A DNA stretch of 64,000 bases from Sphagnum compactum (lineage: Eukaryota; Bryophyta; Sphagnopsida; Sphagnales), in the NCBI GenBank assembly GCA_965153455.1, contig OZ234500.1, positions 10,602,001 to 10,666,000 on the forward strand. The letters run 5' to 3'. The notes under the pieces were generated by a model. That model saw nothing but the letters and a program-made list of their open reading frames with translations. It was not told the DNA's origin and ran no database searches. Position 1 is the stretch's first letter. Every line of letters begins with the position of its first letter. Shown in pieces: positions 11,331 to 23,800 of the stretch. The position numbers were made by a program, and so were the translations under genes.

Positions 11331-12300
11331 CACATGTAAAGCAAATTGAAAATCATGAAAAACATTGTTAATAACATGTAAGGGGGAACAAAACACTTGC
11401 TTTCATTAAATTGTCAAATTTTTCACCCCCCTTTAAAAAAAAAACTTGAACTCACTTTATTTATGCTCACTGAATCACTTAGGTTTTTTGTTTGTAAGTC
11501 ATGTACGATTTTTTCTAGGAGAACGTAAATTCAATAATCATATAGGTGTTTTTTAAGAGAACATAAGTTCAATAATCACATAGGTTTTCTCTGAGAGAAC
11601 ATAAATTAAACTTTTTTTAAAAAATTCATCATGTGAGATTGATGACAATTTTTTAATTCAATTTTTTCTATTTAATTTTTTGCACAAAACACATAAATTT
11701 TGATACCCAAAAAATCATTGGTGCCCATGAATGAAATGCACACTTCATGTTTTTTACTTTTCAACCCTAAGCTTCAAATGTTAAAAACGAAACAAAATTC
11801 ATGTATGTAATTTCCACCTTAGTAAAAATGTACTTGGTTTTACATTGTGACATTTTCAAATCATTTAGTGTGTGTTTTTTAAACAAATTAATGGAAACTA
11901 TGTTGCACATAGTAAGGCAAAAAATATTCAAAGGGGCAAAAAGGCCATTAGATGTCAAATTTTATCATAAAAATTTATAGATTTATTAAATTTTTACCAT
12001 TTGAAACCATGGTAATTATGGCACATTATTCTCTTTTAACATACATGAATGTAAAAAAACTCAAATTAAAAATCCATTTGATTCAATTTTAAGTTTTGGT
12101 TTAATTAAGAACTTAAGAAATTTAGCCTAAACCACCTACCCTAGGTTCATATGCTAGGAAGGCCATCAAAATATCTAAACATCTAAATGTTTAGGTGTTT
12201 AGGTTTACAAATGGGACACTTTGAACTCATCACCTCCACTTTGGGGAACAAGTTTTTAACCATTGCATCACATTATTTATTTGTGATAATTATTTTTGAC
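11331..12300. other. AT-rich intergenic sequence
   Basis: No gene recognised. A ~35-bp imperfect repeat of an AGAACATAAATTCAATAATCACATAGG-type phrase (here shortened) occurs three times at about 11519-11600. Confidence 0.45.
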
Positions 12301-12309
12301 CACTAATCT

Positions 12310-14480
12310 ATAAATAATAATGTTTTTAGTTCAAATTAACCTAACTCACCCTATGCTGACTTAAGTTGACCTAGGTTAATTTAGGCTACCTAATAGCCTA
12401 ACCTTAGTTAACATAAATTAACTTGAACTAATTTAGGCATTTTAAACTCAAATGTAAACCTATTTACCATAAATTAATGCAGATTTAAACTATGTTAAAA
12501 TATGTTAAACATGACTAAACTAACATCAATTAGGCTAAACACAATTATTTAGGTTAAATTTGACCGAACTTGGTAAAATCTAACAAAATTAATATTAATT
12601 AAATTAAACTAAACTAAAACACTTAAGCAAAATTTAAATAAATTTAGCTAAACTAGGGTATTAAAGATAAATTTGGCAAAAGTTGGAGAATTTTAAATAA
12701 ATTAGATTAAATTAAATATTAAGGTAAAATTTGGCTAAACTTGGCTATTTATGTTAAACTTGACAAAACTTAAATAAATTAGGGAAACCAAAACTGCTTT
12801 GGCTACCAACAAAATGTGAGGTAAAGATAAAAGCGTATCCTCTTCAGGTCAAACACATATAAGGTTAGAACGTGAGGCACCACCAAATAAAAGAAGATGA
12901 CGATCGGTGATCGAAAAAATGCCCGCTCGAAAGCTAATAGCAAAACCTATTAAATTTTGTATCGAGGTAAAATTTTGCTAAACATGGCTATTTAGGTTAA
13001 ACTTGGCTAGATTCAATAAAACTTGGTAAAACTTAGTTAAACATGGCTATTTACATTAAACTTGGCTAAACTTTGCAAAACTCGACAAAACTTGGTTATT
13101 TAAGTTAATCCTAGCTACACATGGTAAAACTTAGATAAATTCGACTAAATTAAGGTACTGAAAATAAACTTGACAAAATAAACTTAGGTTAGATCAAGAT
13201 ATTGTAACAAAACTTGGTAAAAATTGGCTTAAAATGGCTAAACATGGCTATTTAAATTAAATTTGGCTAAACCTTGCAAAATTTAACAAAATTTGTTTAC
13301 TTAAATTAAATATGGTTACATTAGGCAAAACTTAAATAAATTTTTCTAAACTAAGGTATTGAAAATAAACTTTGTAAAATTTAAATAAATTAAGTTAAAC
13401 TACTGTATTGAGGCAAAAATTGGAAAAAATTGGTTAAATTTGGCTGAACATGGCTATTTAGATAAAACTTGGCTAGATTTGGCAAAACTTGGAAAAACAT
13501 TTGTTACTTAGGTTGAACCTAAATACATTTGACAAAATTTAAATAAATTCGTCTAAACTAATGTATTAAGGCCAAATTTTGCAAAACTTGGCTAAACATA
13601 GTTATTTAACTTAAATTTGGCTAAAATTGGTAACAGTTATATAAATTAAGCTAAATTAAGGTATTAATGCAAAACTTGGCAAAATTTAGTTAAACATGGC
13701 TACTTCGATTAACCTTGGTTAAACTTGGCAAAACTTAAACAAATTAAGCTAAATTAAAATATTGACGTTAAATTTGGTTAAACATGATTAAATATAGATA
13801 AGTTAGGATAAATTATGGTATTAAAGCTAAATTTGGATAAACTTGACTAAACATGGTTAAAGATAGATAAATTAAGATAATATAGGGTATTGAAACTAAA
13901 TTTGGGTAAACTTGACTAAACATGGTTAAACATAAATAAGTTAGGTTAAATTAGGGTATTGAGGCTAAACTTGGATAAACATGTCTACTTGGTTTTAAAT
14001 TAGTTAAGCTTGACAAAACTTGGAAAAATTAAGTTAAATTAAGGTATTGAAATTATATTGAATTAAACATGATTAATTTAAACTTGGTTAGACTTAACAA
14101 AATTTTGTTAAGTTAGGCTAAAATATGGTATTGACGTTAAATTTGGCTAAACATGGCTACTTATGCTAAACTTGAATAGACTTGGCAAAACATGGTTAAA
14201 CTAGACCATTTAAATTGAACTTGGTTAAACTTGGATAAATTTTGGTTAAATTTTCTTCAAATTGGTTAATTTGGTTTTTTTAAAACTAGCTAAAATTAGT
14301 TAAACCAAGTTGAACTAAGTTACTTATATTTTGCTAGGTTCAAATTAGTATAATTAAACTAAGATCAATTAATTTAAAGTAGGTTAAATTAAAATGAACT
14401 ATATTATTTAAGCTAAATTAAGCTAAATTAAATTAAATTGTGTTAAAATATGTTAATATAGGTTATGGTAAACTAAATTA
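12310..14480. repeat. 2.2-kb degenerate array of TTGGCTAAAC-like words
   Basis: The stretch is built almost wholly from variants of TTAAACTTGG, GGCTAAACATGG, GGCAAAACTT and AAATAAATTAGG. A recurring anchor of the form GGTATTGAGGCTAAA is seen at about 12656, 12716, 12957, 13154, 13198, 13355, 13404, 13561, 13660, 13759, 13816, 13887, 13955, 14043 and 14126. Spacing varies from roughly 45 to 240 bp, so it is an eroded, rearranged satellite rather than a regular array. It has strand asymmetry: the GGC/AAAC words are nearly always on the + strand. No coding frame. Confidence 0.75.
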
Positions 14481-16129
14481 GATTATTTAAGCATTTGTTT
14501 GTCCATTTCAAAATAAATTCATTTTTAAAATATTATTTCAAATTTAAATATTGCTTCAATATGAACACACTAATTGTGTAATCATATTCTTAATCATAAT
14601 TACTTTTATCCTAATTATAGTTGTATGTATAATCATGTAGTCATAATTTTGACCATAGTCATTAAGATGGTACTGACTAAAGGCCATTATATATGACTAC
14701 ATGACTATGTTTGGACATTAGTCACAAAATGTCTTAATCATAAAAACCACATTTAGGCATTGTGAAAATAATGCTTGTGGCTCTTTTAAGTGCGTTTTGA
14801 CCAAATATGCAAAAAGATGTTTAAATTTTTATTCCTTCCATCTCTCCTTCCCATTCTTCAATTTTTTTCCTTATATTCCCAAGCACCAAACATATTAATG
14901 TTTGTGGAGTTTCAAGGTTTGAAAATCATAAGTTGATAAATGTTACTAGACAAATCAAAAATATGTTTTGCCAAATTCTTTTATAGTTTTGTTTCCATAT
15001 GACAAATCAAGTTTCTCAAAGATTTCACCATTGATTTATAAAATCAGTGGGTATGTATCTCTAGGATGCATTAAAGTAGTCAAATAGTGCATTACATTTT
15101 AAATCATTTGCACCTTGATGAAAAAGTTGTTGTCAATTTTAAAAATAAATATGTTGTTGGGTTTTGAAATTACTGTGGGTTTCTTTAATTACATCAAAGA
15201 TATCATGCACAATGCATGATCACATACATTTTGAATTATCTTGTAACATTTTGATGTTCGACAATGGGGAGTCGAATTCAAAACAACCCCAAGGAGACAT
15301 TCATAAATCGTTTAAAAAGTTATTACCATTATGATGAATTGGTCATTGCCTATCACTTCTTTTGCAATTCAAAATATATAAATTTTTTTAAGGATCTAGT
15401 TGACACCTTCATCCTTCTTCTTTATGAAATATCAAAAACTACCTTGCTTACTAAATTGATTGGAAACACTTGATGATAAGCCTAAACTTAGTGCACTAGG
15501 CTTGTAAATGGTTCATCATAGACATAGTTTTTGTTGACACCTTGAATCTTTGGAATGTGTGCATGGGTTGATCTCCATCAGTTCTTTTTGCCATTTTACT
15601 GATTTGAAGTATGTGCATGGGTGTAGTTTGTTGTAGACACCTAGCATTTGTGCAAAAACAACATACCATAACTCAACACCTTTTTTAAGAGGAGTACCAA
15701 GGGCCTTTTGGTGGTACCAATTCAAGTGGAAACATCCTAAATTCAACAGTCATTAAGTTAAGGGATTGAATAGTAACCAAGCACAAGGATTAACAACCCA
15801 ATCCTACCAAAGCTTTTATTAAAACTTATAATCCCTATACAACAAGCACAACTATGCTATAAATCACATCTTGAATTTTAATGAAACAAACATCAAAATA
15901 GGAAAACAATTAGGAGTTTGAGGATTTTAACCAAATGAGGTTCACACTAGGTGTATAACACCATACCCAAGTCTAGGGAATGGTTGATTATTAATTGTGC
16001 TATTAATGTAATAGGAACATCACTACGATGGTTTTACGTATTAAGGGAGAAATGAGATGTGATGACTACCTACAAATTTGCAAATTAAAAATTTGTATGG
16101 CTATGATATCAAAAAAAAGGAAAAATACC
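14481..16129. other. Intergenic sequence before transposase relic
   Basis: No family match was recognised. The 69-codon frame at 15264 and the 76-codon minus frame at 15746 have no motif. The N-terminal half of the downstream transposase would be expected here but is not recognisable. Confidence 0.45.
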
Positions 16130-17150
16130 CTCCTTTTCAAGGAATTTCTATCTTTTTTTAAAAGTCAATATCAGATGGAATATCCTTAACCAATAAGCAT
16201 GTGTTCATCTTGGATGGGCATGGATCCCATGTCACCCTAAAGGTAATTGAACAAGCATAAGAATGGAATTAAATATGACCACATTACTTTCACATACGTT
16301 CTATGCACTTCAACCTTTAAATGTGGCTTGTTCCAAACCTTTCAAAACTATTTAAATCAAGGGAAAGAAACACAATAATGGGTAGTAGGAATTACATTGA
16401 ATTAGATAAGATAGCTTTGGAATGGTGGGTAGATAAAGTTTTAGAGCAATCACTTACAAGAAAAAATATCATATCAAGCTTCAAAGGTTTAAATATTTGG
16501 CCATTAAACCTTAGGGCCATAAATGAGAAAATTGGCCCTAATATTTTGTACACATTGGTGCACCAGACCAAGGAAAAAAAAGATGATGATTACCATTCAA
16601 ATGAAGAGGATGGTGAAAGAATTCATCAACATAGGCCAACAATAGAAATTACAATTCATGAATCCATAACTAATGGTCTATTTCAAGATCAACCTAGGTA
16701 TTATGTGAATATGTCTAAGATTAATCCTTTAATCACTATTTTGGTTGAAAATTTGGAGCAAGCTTCGTTAGATGAACTAGTAAAATTTAGAAAGTTCAAT
16801 TCCAAAGGCATTGGCACATTATTATTATCACAATTTGTTGTCATCTACTTGCAAAAAGGACCAATGGAAGATATTGTTAATGGATAAATTTTCAAAGCCA
16901 TGTTGTGGTTTTAGAAAAAAAAATTGAGCATTATGTGGTGAAAGGCAATGGATAAGGAAGCAATAGAACAAATTAAAGAAAAAAACAGAAAAAAAGGAAA
17001 AAAAATAGGGAAAAAAAACACGTGTCACATTGACTACACCTGAAAGATTAATTGAAAAAGAACTTGTAAAACAACAAGCCCATTTCATTGCTACTTGGTC
17101 ATCCATAGTAGTTAGAAAGGCAAAAAACATAATTAACCTTAATTTGAAGG
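16130..17150 (+). pseudogene. Decayed pogo/Tigger-like (DDE_1) transposase
   Basis: Reading across frames, the C-terminal half of a DDE_1 transposase is visible. It contains ISLTNKHVFILDGHGSHVT (about 16168-16240), which includes the LDGHGSH motif with a catalytic Asp. A SHTFYALQPLNVACSKPFK segment follows (about 16290-16346), the family's H-x(6)-QPLDV-x-cF-x-pfK block. Then comes a 188-codon open frame (16324-16887) with LTRKNIISSFKGLNIWPLN, the usual post-catalytic motif. A remnant tail rich in Lys continues to about 17150. Stops (for example TAA at 16258) and at least two frame changes (near 16260 and 16350) break it, so it is inactive. The N-terminal DNA-binding part is missing. These proteins cut and paste DNA at TA targets. 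Confidence 0.75.
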
Positions 17151-17499
17151 AGGGTATGTGAGCTCACCCTCTTGGATACAAGGCTCTGAACCTTGGTTCA
17201 ACAATAGAGGTGCATAAACAAGCCCAACAATGAACCAGGGCTTGAATGCAAGTGAGAAGGGGAATCGCAACATCCTTACAACAATCTTAGACACACACAA
17301 TTGAAATTAAAAGAATGGAGGGGGGTGGGGTTTGATGTTCAATGAAATAGAAAAGGAGGACAAAGAATAATAGGGGGTTGGGTTAAGGATGAACAAGAGG
17401 ATTAAGGATTAAGAGGAATGATAACTACTGAAGATGAACAAAAAGATCATGAATAATAACAGTTGGTGAGGATGAACAAAAGGATTTGAAAAGGAACAA

Positions 17500-17830
17500 T
17501 AGTTGCAAAAGGTTCGAACTAGGGAAAGAAGAGCAATAAGAACATCAAGAAGAGAAATAGTTGCAAGAGGTTTGAACCAAGGAGAAAATAACAACAAGAA
17601 CATCAGGAGGGACAATAGTTGCGAAAGGTTCAAACCAAGGAGAATTGAGCAACAAAGACGTCATGAGGGTCACCAACTGAAAAATAACAACAATGGAACA
17701 ATAAGAACATCAAGAAGGTCAACAACTAAGGAGCAACAATAATGGAACAACAAGAACATTGAGAAGGTCACTAACCAAGGAGCAACAAAAGTTTTGAACT
17801 AGGGAGAACTGAATTCCCTTGAAAACCAAG
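17500..17830. repeat. 58-bp minisatellite, degenerate
   Basis: Units begin TAGTTGCAAAAGGTTCGAAC (with variants) at 17500, 17558 and 17616, an exact 58-bp period. They are followed by shorter rearranged units built from AAGAACATCAAGAAGGTCAA and AAGGAGCAACAA up to about 17830. Related words also occur at 17400-17480 and 17890-17960. Frames across it are low-complexity Arg/Asn/Gln sequences. Confidence 0.75.
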
Positions 17831-17969
17831 AAGAACAATAGTTGAAGAACATTAATTGTTGAAGATGTTCAAAAACATTAAAAGAAGCACCTTCAGAGGT
17901 TTGAACCAGGAGAGAGTGCGCAAAAACAATAATAACTGATGTTGAAGAGCACAAGTTAAGGAGCACCAC

Positions 17970-19190
17970 GAAAGGAACTTGTTGATCTCTAGGAAAAACA
18001 CTAGGATTGATCAAGAACAAGACACTTCAATGAATGCCAACATTTATGCACACAAACAACCTACAATTAGTTCAAATCTTCAAAAGAGTTGGGAAGATGC
18101 ACCCAAGTGTTCTTTTAAGAAACATGCATTGATCACATTCTAAAAACACTAAAAAAGAGTCCATGAACAAATGATGCAAAAGTTGCATGAGAGAGTATTT
18201 GAACACGAAAATTCAATTTTTGGCAAGCAACAATGGGTGGGGAAAGGAAAAGTAATGGGAGAAAAGGGTTTAAGGTTCTAAAGAGGCGGGAGAACGTTCA
18301 AAAGTTAGGGTTTAACAAACCTTTGGGGTTCACTCACCAAATAAAGTTTTTCCTTTTTTAGGGTTTTGATCTCAACCATTGAATAAATGTGATTGATTTT
18401 TCCAAGGATAATGATTGGTTTGAACTTGAAATTATTTGGTGTTAGCATAGATTTGTGACATGTGTTAGTTTTAATATGTGCGTTAATAGGGTGTGCATTG
18501 CTTGAAGATAAGTTGGAAAAATGTTTGGTGTTTTTTTTTGAGGCAATGAAATTGAAAACTTTCAAAAACCATATCTTTTGCATCTATAGGATAAATCTAG
18601 CTATTTAAAAGGTAGTAGGTGCACTGAGAGCTCCTTTACAATCCATCTTTGGACCCCAAAGCAACCAAGATCCATATTTGGACCCCAGAATCAACCAAGG
18701 TCTATTGAGATCACAACAATCGTCTAAGTTTTGAAGTGTACTATGGCCGACTTTTTTACCTTAGTTAATTTCAATTATTTAGTGTATTTTTATTAAAAAG
18801 AAATTGTCAGTGGTTGGATTAGCCATCCTTCAGAATAGGATTTCACCAAGTTTGGCTATATAGGACAAAGAGCAAAATAACAGTTAAAAAAACCCCACTA
18901 TATTTTGGCAACTACATTTTAAAAAACCCCATTTTTTCTCCTTTAAATATGGCAACTTTGTGCCATTTTTTTCCCAAAAGCTCTGTCGTATGATTTGTAG
19001 TCTTTTTCTAAAAATGCCAAGTGGCAAAATTTTGCCAAGAAAAACATTGCTCTTATTAGTCTCTTTCCCTCTAAAATTTGAACATAGCCAATAAAAAAAG
19101 CCATAAAAATTTCAAATAAAATGATTTAGGTGCCATGGGGTTCTTTTTTACCCCTAAAATTTGTGATGTCCAAGATTTGGCAAGTCTTTC
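17970..19190. other. Intergenic sequence, no gene seen
   Basis: AT-rich sequence without recognisable coding or RNA features. The phrase CCATCTTTGGACCCC-like occurs twice near 18642 and 18672. Confidence 0.45.
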
Positions 19191-19194
19191 CAAA

Positions 19195-19665
19195 CTAGTG
19201 GGTGCCCGTGGCCGAAGGCCACTGTGAAGTCCCCCGTGATGTGACCTCGGAGATTCTTGAGAGGGCAGGGTTTCAGGCAGAGTGGCAGGTGGAGGCGCAG
19301 CAAGTGCTTTTTGTCTTGCCGGACGCTTGAGCGAGGCGTGTTACACAAAGTGATCGGCTGTGTGTAACAAAGAGGGAACGCAGTGAGAGTGTGGCTGAGA
19401 GGAACGGAAGAGAGAAAGGGAGGGTAATTGAGCGAATGGGGAAAGAGGGAGGGAGCCAAAACCAAAGTAGGTAGGTTTTTGGGCGTGTTACACAAAGTGA
19501 TCGGCTGTGTGTAACAAAGTGCCATTCAAAAGTACCATTTTGGAGGACCATGAGCGGAATTAATATATTAAAAAAAAAATTTGGTACTCCCAGGCCCCAG
19601 CCACTCCCACTCTCCCAGGCCCCTGTCCACAAAGTTACTGAGTGGAGGACCATTCAAAAGTACCA
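19195..19665. repeat. GC-richer island with 37-bp perfect direct repeat
   Basis: A 37-bp word starting GCGTGTTACACAAAGTGATC occurs identically at 19336-19372 and 19483-19519. The phrase CCATTCAAAAGTACCAT also occurs twice, near 19522 and 19650. A GTGGCC-GAA-GGCCAC palindrome lies at about 19208-19222. The block is distinctly more GC-rich than its flanks. Long minus-strand frames cross it but look like composition artefacts. Likely a piece of an unclassified mobile element. Confidence 0.6.
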
Positions 19666-20560
19666 TAATAAGGACTGAGCGGAATTATAATATAGAAAAC
19701 TGAGTTGAATTTACACTGAAAAAGGAAAAAAAATCCCAATTATTTGTTGAAAAAACAATAAAATTTGTCAAGAACCAAAACGCTGCGAGACAATGAGCTG
19801 CTTGTAAGTCTTTGACAAAGCCAATAAAAACAAGGCCATAATTTAAGGGGAAAAAAAAGAAAAACAAGTGGCTCATTGCAAAATGGCTCCACGCTTTAGA
19901 TGACATCACATCCATAGGATGATAAATATTCAACACATTAAATTGGAAACACATTGTGGGTAGCATGGTGAAGTCCAAGTGGGTCCTTGAGCTATGCCAG
20001 AAATGATCCTTATAGTTGATTCCACACGACCCTAGAATGTAGGGATTCCAAATTTTGGCCCGTTTCTGGGGTGCATGGGGAATGTCTCTAGTCCAGAGCC
20101 AATATAATAATAATAATAATAATAAGGCCCTTTTTATTATAATTATGGCGAGGGGAGGAGTGGTAGGAAGGAAGGAGGTCCCCAATGACGGATGATTCCC
20201 ATTCACTCCGTCACAATATTCTGTTCGTTAGTGTGATGATAAGTATAGGTAGGGCGGCATTCCGACATCTTTTTCCCCCCTACCACCCCACCCATCATTA
20301 TCATCCCTCATCATGACAAGTACGCCTCTATTTTCGCCCAGTTGGATCTGCCCGTACTCTCTACCACGCGAATTACGGATTCGATCATTAAATTTCCACC
20401 AATCAAAACAAGCCAAGTGTCCCAGTCCTCCTACCACGAAACGACACCTGTAAGACGAACAGACCACGAAAAGAAGCCGACCGCGAACGCGCCCCCCCCC
20501 TCCCAAAAAAAGCCAAAAAAATAGAAAAAACACGCACCCACGGATCCCACAAGCAATTGC
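19666..20560. other. Upstream region of HK1-like kinase gene
   Basis: It includes an (AAT)n tract at about 20103-20126 and, from about 20160 on, sequence of higher GC content approaching the kinase gene. The promoter is expected here or just downstream; no single box stands out. Confidence 0.4.
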
Positions 20561-20624
20561 TTGCTTGCTTGCTTACAGGCCTCCCAAGTGATTGGCGAAA
20601 TTTGCGTTTTGTTTTCGAGATTTC

Positions 20625-20819
20625 TGTGGGATGGAGGAGTGGAGCTTGTGGAAAGAGGAGAAGGAGAAAGAAGAAGAGGAGGAGGAGGAGAAGGGAGAAG
20701 AAGAAGAAAAGAAGAAGAAGAAGAAGAAGAAGATTATGCACATGAAGAAGAAAAGAAAGAGCTGCTAAATTATTCGCAATGTCCTGATATGATAGTAACA
20801 AGAAAAGGTGGTTTTGAAG
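20625..20819 (+). promoter_or_regulatory. Purine-rich (GAA/GAG)n leader of the kinase gene
   Basis: From about 20640 to 20760 the + strand is nearly pure G/A (GAGGAGGAGGAGAAGG, then AAGAAGAAGAAG). It directly precedes the first plausible start codon at 20820. Two upstream ATGs at 20557 and 20561 open short frames through the tract in other frames, so they are possible uORFs. Confidence 0.5.
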
Positions 20820-23800
20820 ATGTGGAGTTTTTATATGGAGCAGGTGCGCTGGGTGGTGGAGCAGATTATGAAAATGAGGATCGTGGTAGAGTATCGGAGT
20901 TATAGCAGAGTTTGGACCGGTGCTGGTGGTGCTGGTGCTGGTGGAGAGCAGATGATTGCAGCAATAGGTGGTGGGAGATCGAAGGAAGAGGAGGACGAGG
21001 GTTCTTCGCCGCACTTATCGGATGCTGTGGAGGAGCTGCCGCGTCCGTTTCGAAATCTCACCGTCTCTCGTGTCGTGATCATGGTAAGCGAGCGAGCGAG
21101 CTAGTCAGTGGGCCATTAAGAAAAGAAACCAGGGTTGAGTTTTTCCGGGATGTGTCTAATTTGCTTCGGGAAAGAAGAAACCTAGTGAATCCTTGTTCAT
21201 GACTTCGTAACCCTATTGGACTTTCTGTGGTTTTTTTTTGCCCCCTCGCTAAGAAAATAGCCTTCCAGTTCATGTCACATGACATATGAGAAGAAGAAGA
21301 AGAAGAAGAAGAGAAGCATATGCCATTTTTGTATACAGGAAAATCGAGCCTCTGCAACATGCCGTTGGGTTTAGTAATGAAAATTTCATTCTGTAGTCTG
21401 TTGTGTCATCGACTCATAGCATGTCATGGCAACAAATGATGCATCACTCATTGCAACCTTATTGCCTAAAACCCTAAGTAAAAGATATTAGTTGGATAAG
21501 GGACTGCATTATCTCTATGGCTACTCCTGCTATGCATTAGACTTGCAGTATTCAAATGGTATGAAAAAACTTATTGGCAGGATGTGGAAAGATGGGTACT
21601 GTAGTTGTGGTATGCTGATATTGGTGTCCATCTGACACCGATGTCCACAGACAGACACTGGTGATGTTAGAAAAACAGTTGACTGGCATTATGAGCTGCT
21701 GCATTAGAATGGCAATGTCCACATGTTCTTGTCATACAGAGAGACTACTGATTTTTGAGCTAGAGGCAGAGATGGGAGATGGGAATTATGCTAAGGGGTT
21801 ATGAAAATGGCAGGTAACTGTGGCGGTGTTGGTGGGGCTACTCACAATCAGCACCTGGTACTTCACACATAGTTATCCGAAGACTGCAGTTGCCTACCTT
21901 TCAGAGTCTCTGCGCCTTGAGATTTTAGTTAACACTTCTGACCTTCTTAACGAGATTTTTTCGATGAATACATATGGGGTGATGGCCATTGCAAACTTGA
22001 TGGAGAAAGATTTTTTGGGAGAAGATTTCAGCTCAGAAAGCTTTATAAAGGTATTTTGTCTCTCCATTTGTGGTGTTTCCAGTTGTTGGTGCTGGTATAT
22101 TGCAAGGCATGGGTGGAGGAAAGAGTAAAAGATATTGCAGGGAAGGGATTGTGTGAATGTCTCACATAGTTTGATTTCATGTGTCTCCATGTTACGACCT
22201 ATTTAGGTTTCATTATGGCATTGTTTATTGGGGTGAGAGTGTACACTCCCCAGTCTTGTGGCAGAAACTCAGTACATTGCTTAATTCTATGACACTGACC
22301 CCTCACCCACTACCATGAGCTGATGAATTCAGTAGGGATGTTATGGTAGCTGGTCACCACCATACATAATGCTCTTGAAGGTCACTGAACATGTATGCAA
22401 CTGTTTCTGTAATTCAATCGACTCCTCAATCTTTTCTCTGGTTGTTATGGTAGGGTTTCCTTTTTCTATTTTCCTGTTTCTTTACCTGTTAGATATGTTG
22501 CCAGATCTGAAATCTCTCTGTCATTTCTCAATTCTATTCAGGTCAAGTGAAATCATAAAATGTAGAGATGTAGTAGAAATGAATGAAAATATATTTATCC
22601 AACAGTGAGCACATTTGGCAGTGGTGAATGTTTGATTTTGCAGATTCGAGATGCTTCATGGTCGGTTTTTGAGGCCCTTCCAGGCATTACTTCATTAGGT
22701 GTGGCAGCTGTGAATGGCCTTTCAGCAGTCTATGTACGAGGCAGTACGAATGAAGCAGAGAGCTACAAGGGTACTCTCCTACTATTCTCAAATCAGTCCA
22801 CTACTAATCCAACATACTACAGGGAGGTTGTCTCTGAGACAACAGGTGATCCAGTGGGCCTACCATCCACTTTTGATTTTGGGATACCACTACAGAATAT
22901 GCCTTGGTTTCAGGAAGCACTTACAATGCCAATCAAGAACCTCACATGGACCATTGGACAAAGCCAAATCAGTAAGCCATATACCCACATCTATTCAGAA
23001 TTTATGTATTTCTTTGATCTGATTTGGAGAGATGAAGGAGGAAACACAGGAAGTGCATTTAGCCAGATAGAAATGTGCAGTAGTCTTTTTTTTTTCTGGA
23101 GTTGACATAACTTGAAAGCATGCAACAACAGGTGGACAGGCGTTTGTACTGTGTGGGATCCAAGTGCAAGCCAAAGCTTCAAAAGAAATTGCAGTTATCC
23201 ATTCGGCATTGAGTGCTGTTGCAATTAATGAATTCATTTCGTCATTGGATTTAAAAGGTTTGTTCATGAAACTGTTGTTTTAGATGCCTGGCATGATTTC
23301 CAGTTATTTCTGTCACCATGAGTGTTCTCAGACTCACAGTCCTTATGCACATATCCTAATATTGTCACTATGTGGTGGAGGTATTGCAGGGGGAAGCGTT
23401 TTCATTTCGGACCAGCAAGGGACAGTTCTATTCTCATCTGAGACAGAACAAGTCTGTCCTGTTAACAGAAGTGAATGTGAGACTATCCCGCTACATCAAA
23501 GTTCTGTGCTCATGCAGGCGAAAGAGTTTCTACAATCTCAGATGGATTTGGAACATCTAGTCAGCAGGGAAATACATGTGGCCGACGTATCTTTGAACAG
23601 CAAGCGGTATTCGATTGACAGTTGGCCATACTCATTCGGAAGTGTTAGGCTCGCGGTAGTAGTCATGATCCCAAGACATAGTTTCTGGGGACCCATGGAC
23701 TACCATACACGCATCACATGGATCTCCCTTCCTCTTCTTTCACTCGGAGTCGTTATCATTGGTTGCAGTCTTATTTACCTTTTGGTGGAGCAAGTACAGG

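Noticed and set aside
17503-17742. 79-codon Arg/Asn-rich frame
   Set aside because: Lies wholly in the 58-bp minisatellite, so it is a repeat translation.
19154-20206. Three minus-strand frames of 123-173 codons
   Set aside because: They overlap each other and the duplicated island, show no domain, and their repeated CYTQPITLCNTP phrase comes from the 37-bp direct repeat.
20561-20905. Upstream Glu/Lys-rich frame as the kinase N-terminus
   Set aside because: It is in a different frame from the conserved exon; joining it would need an intron with no good splice sites seen.
20403-21014. 203-codon Leu/Ser-rich minus-strand frame
   Set aside because: It is the antisense of the kinase gene's purine-rich leader and first exon.
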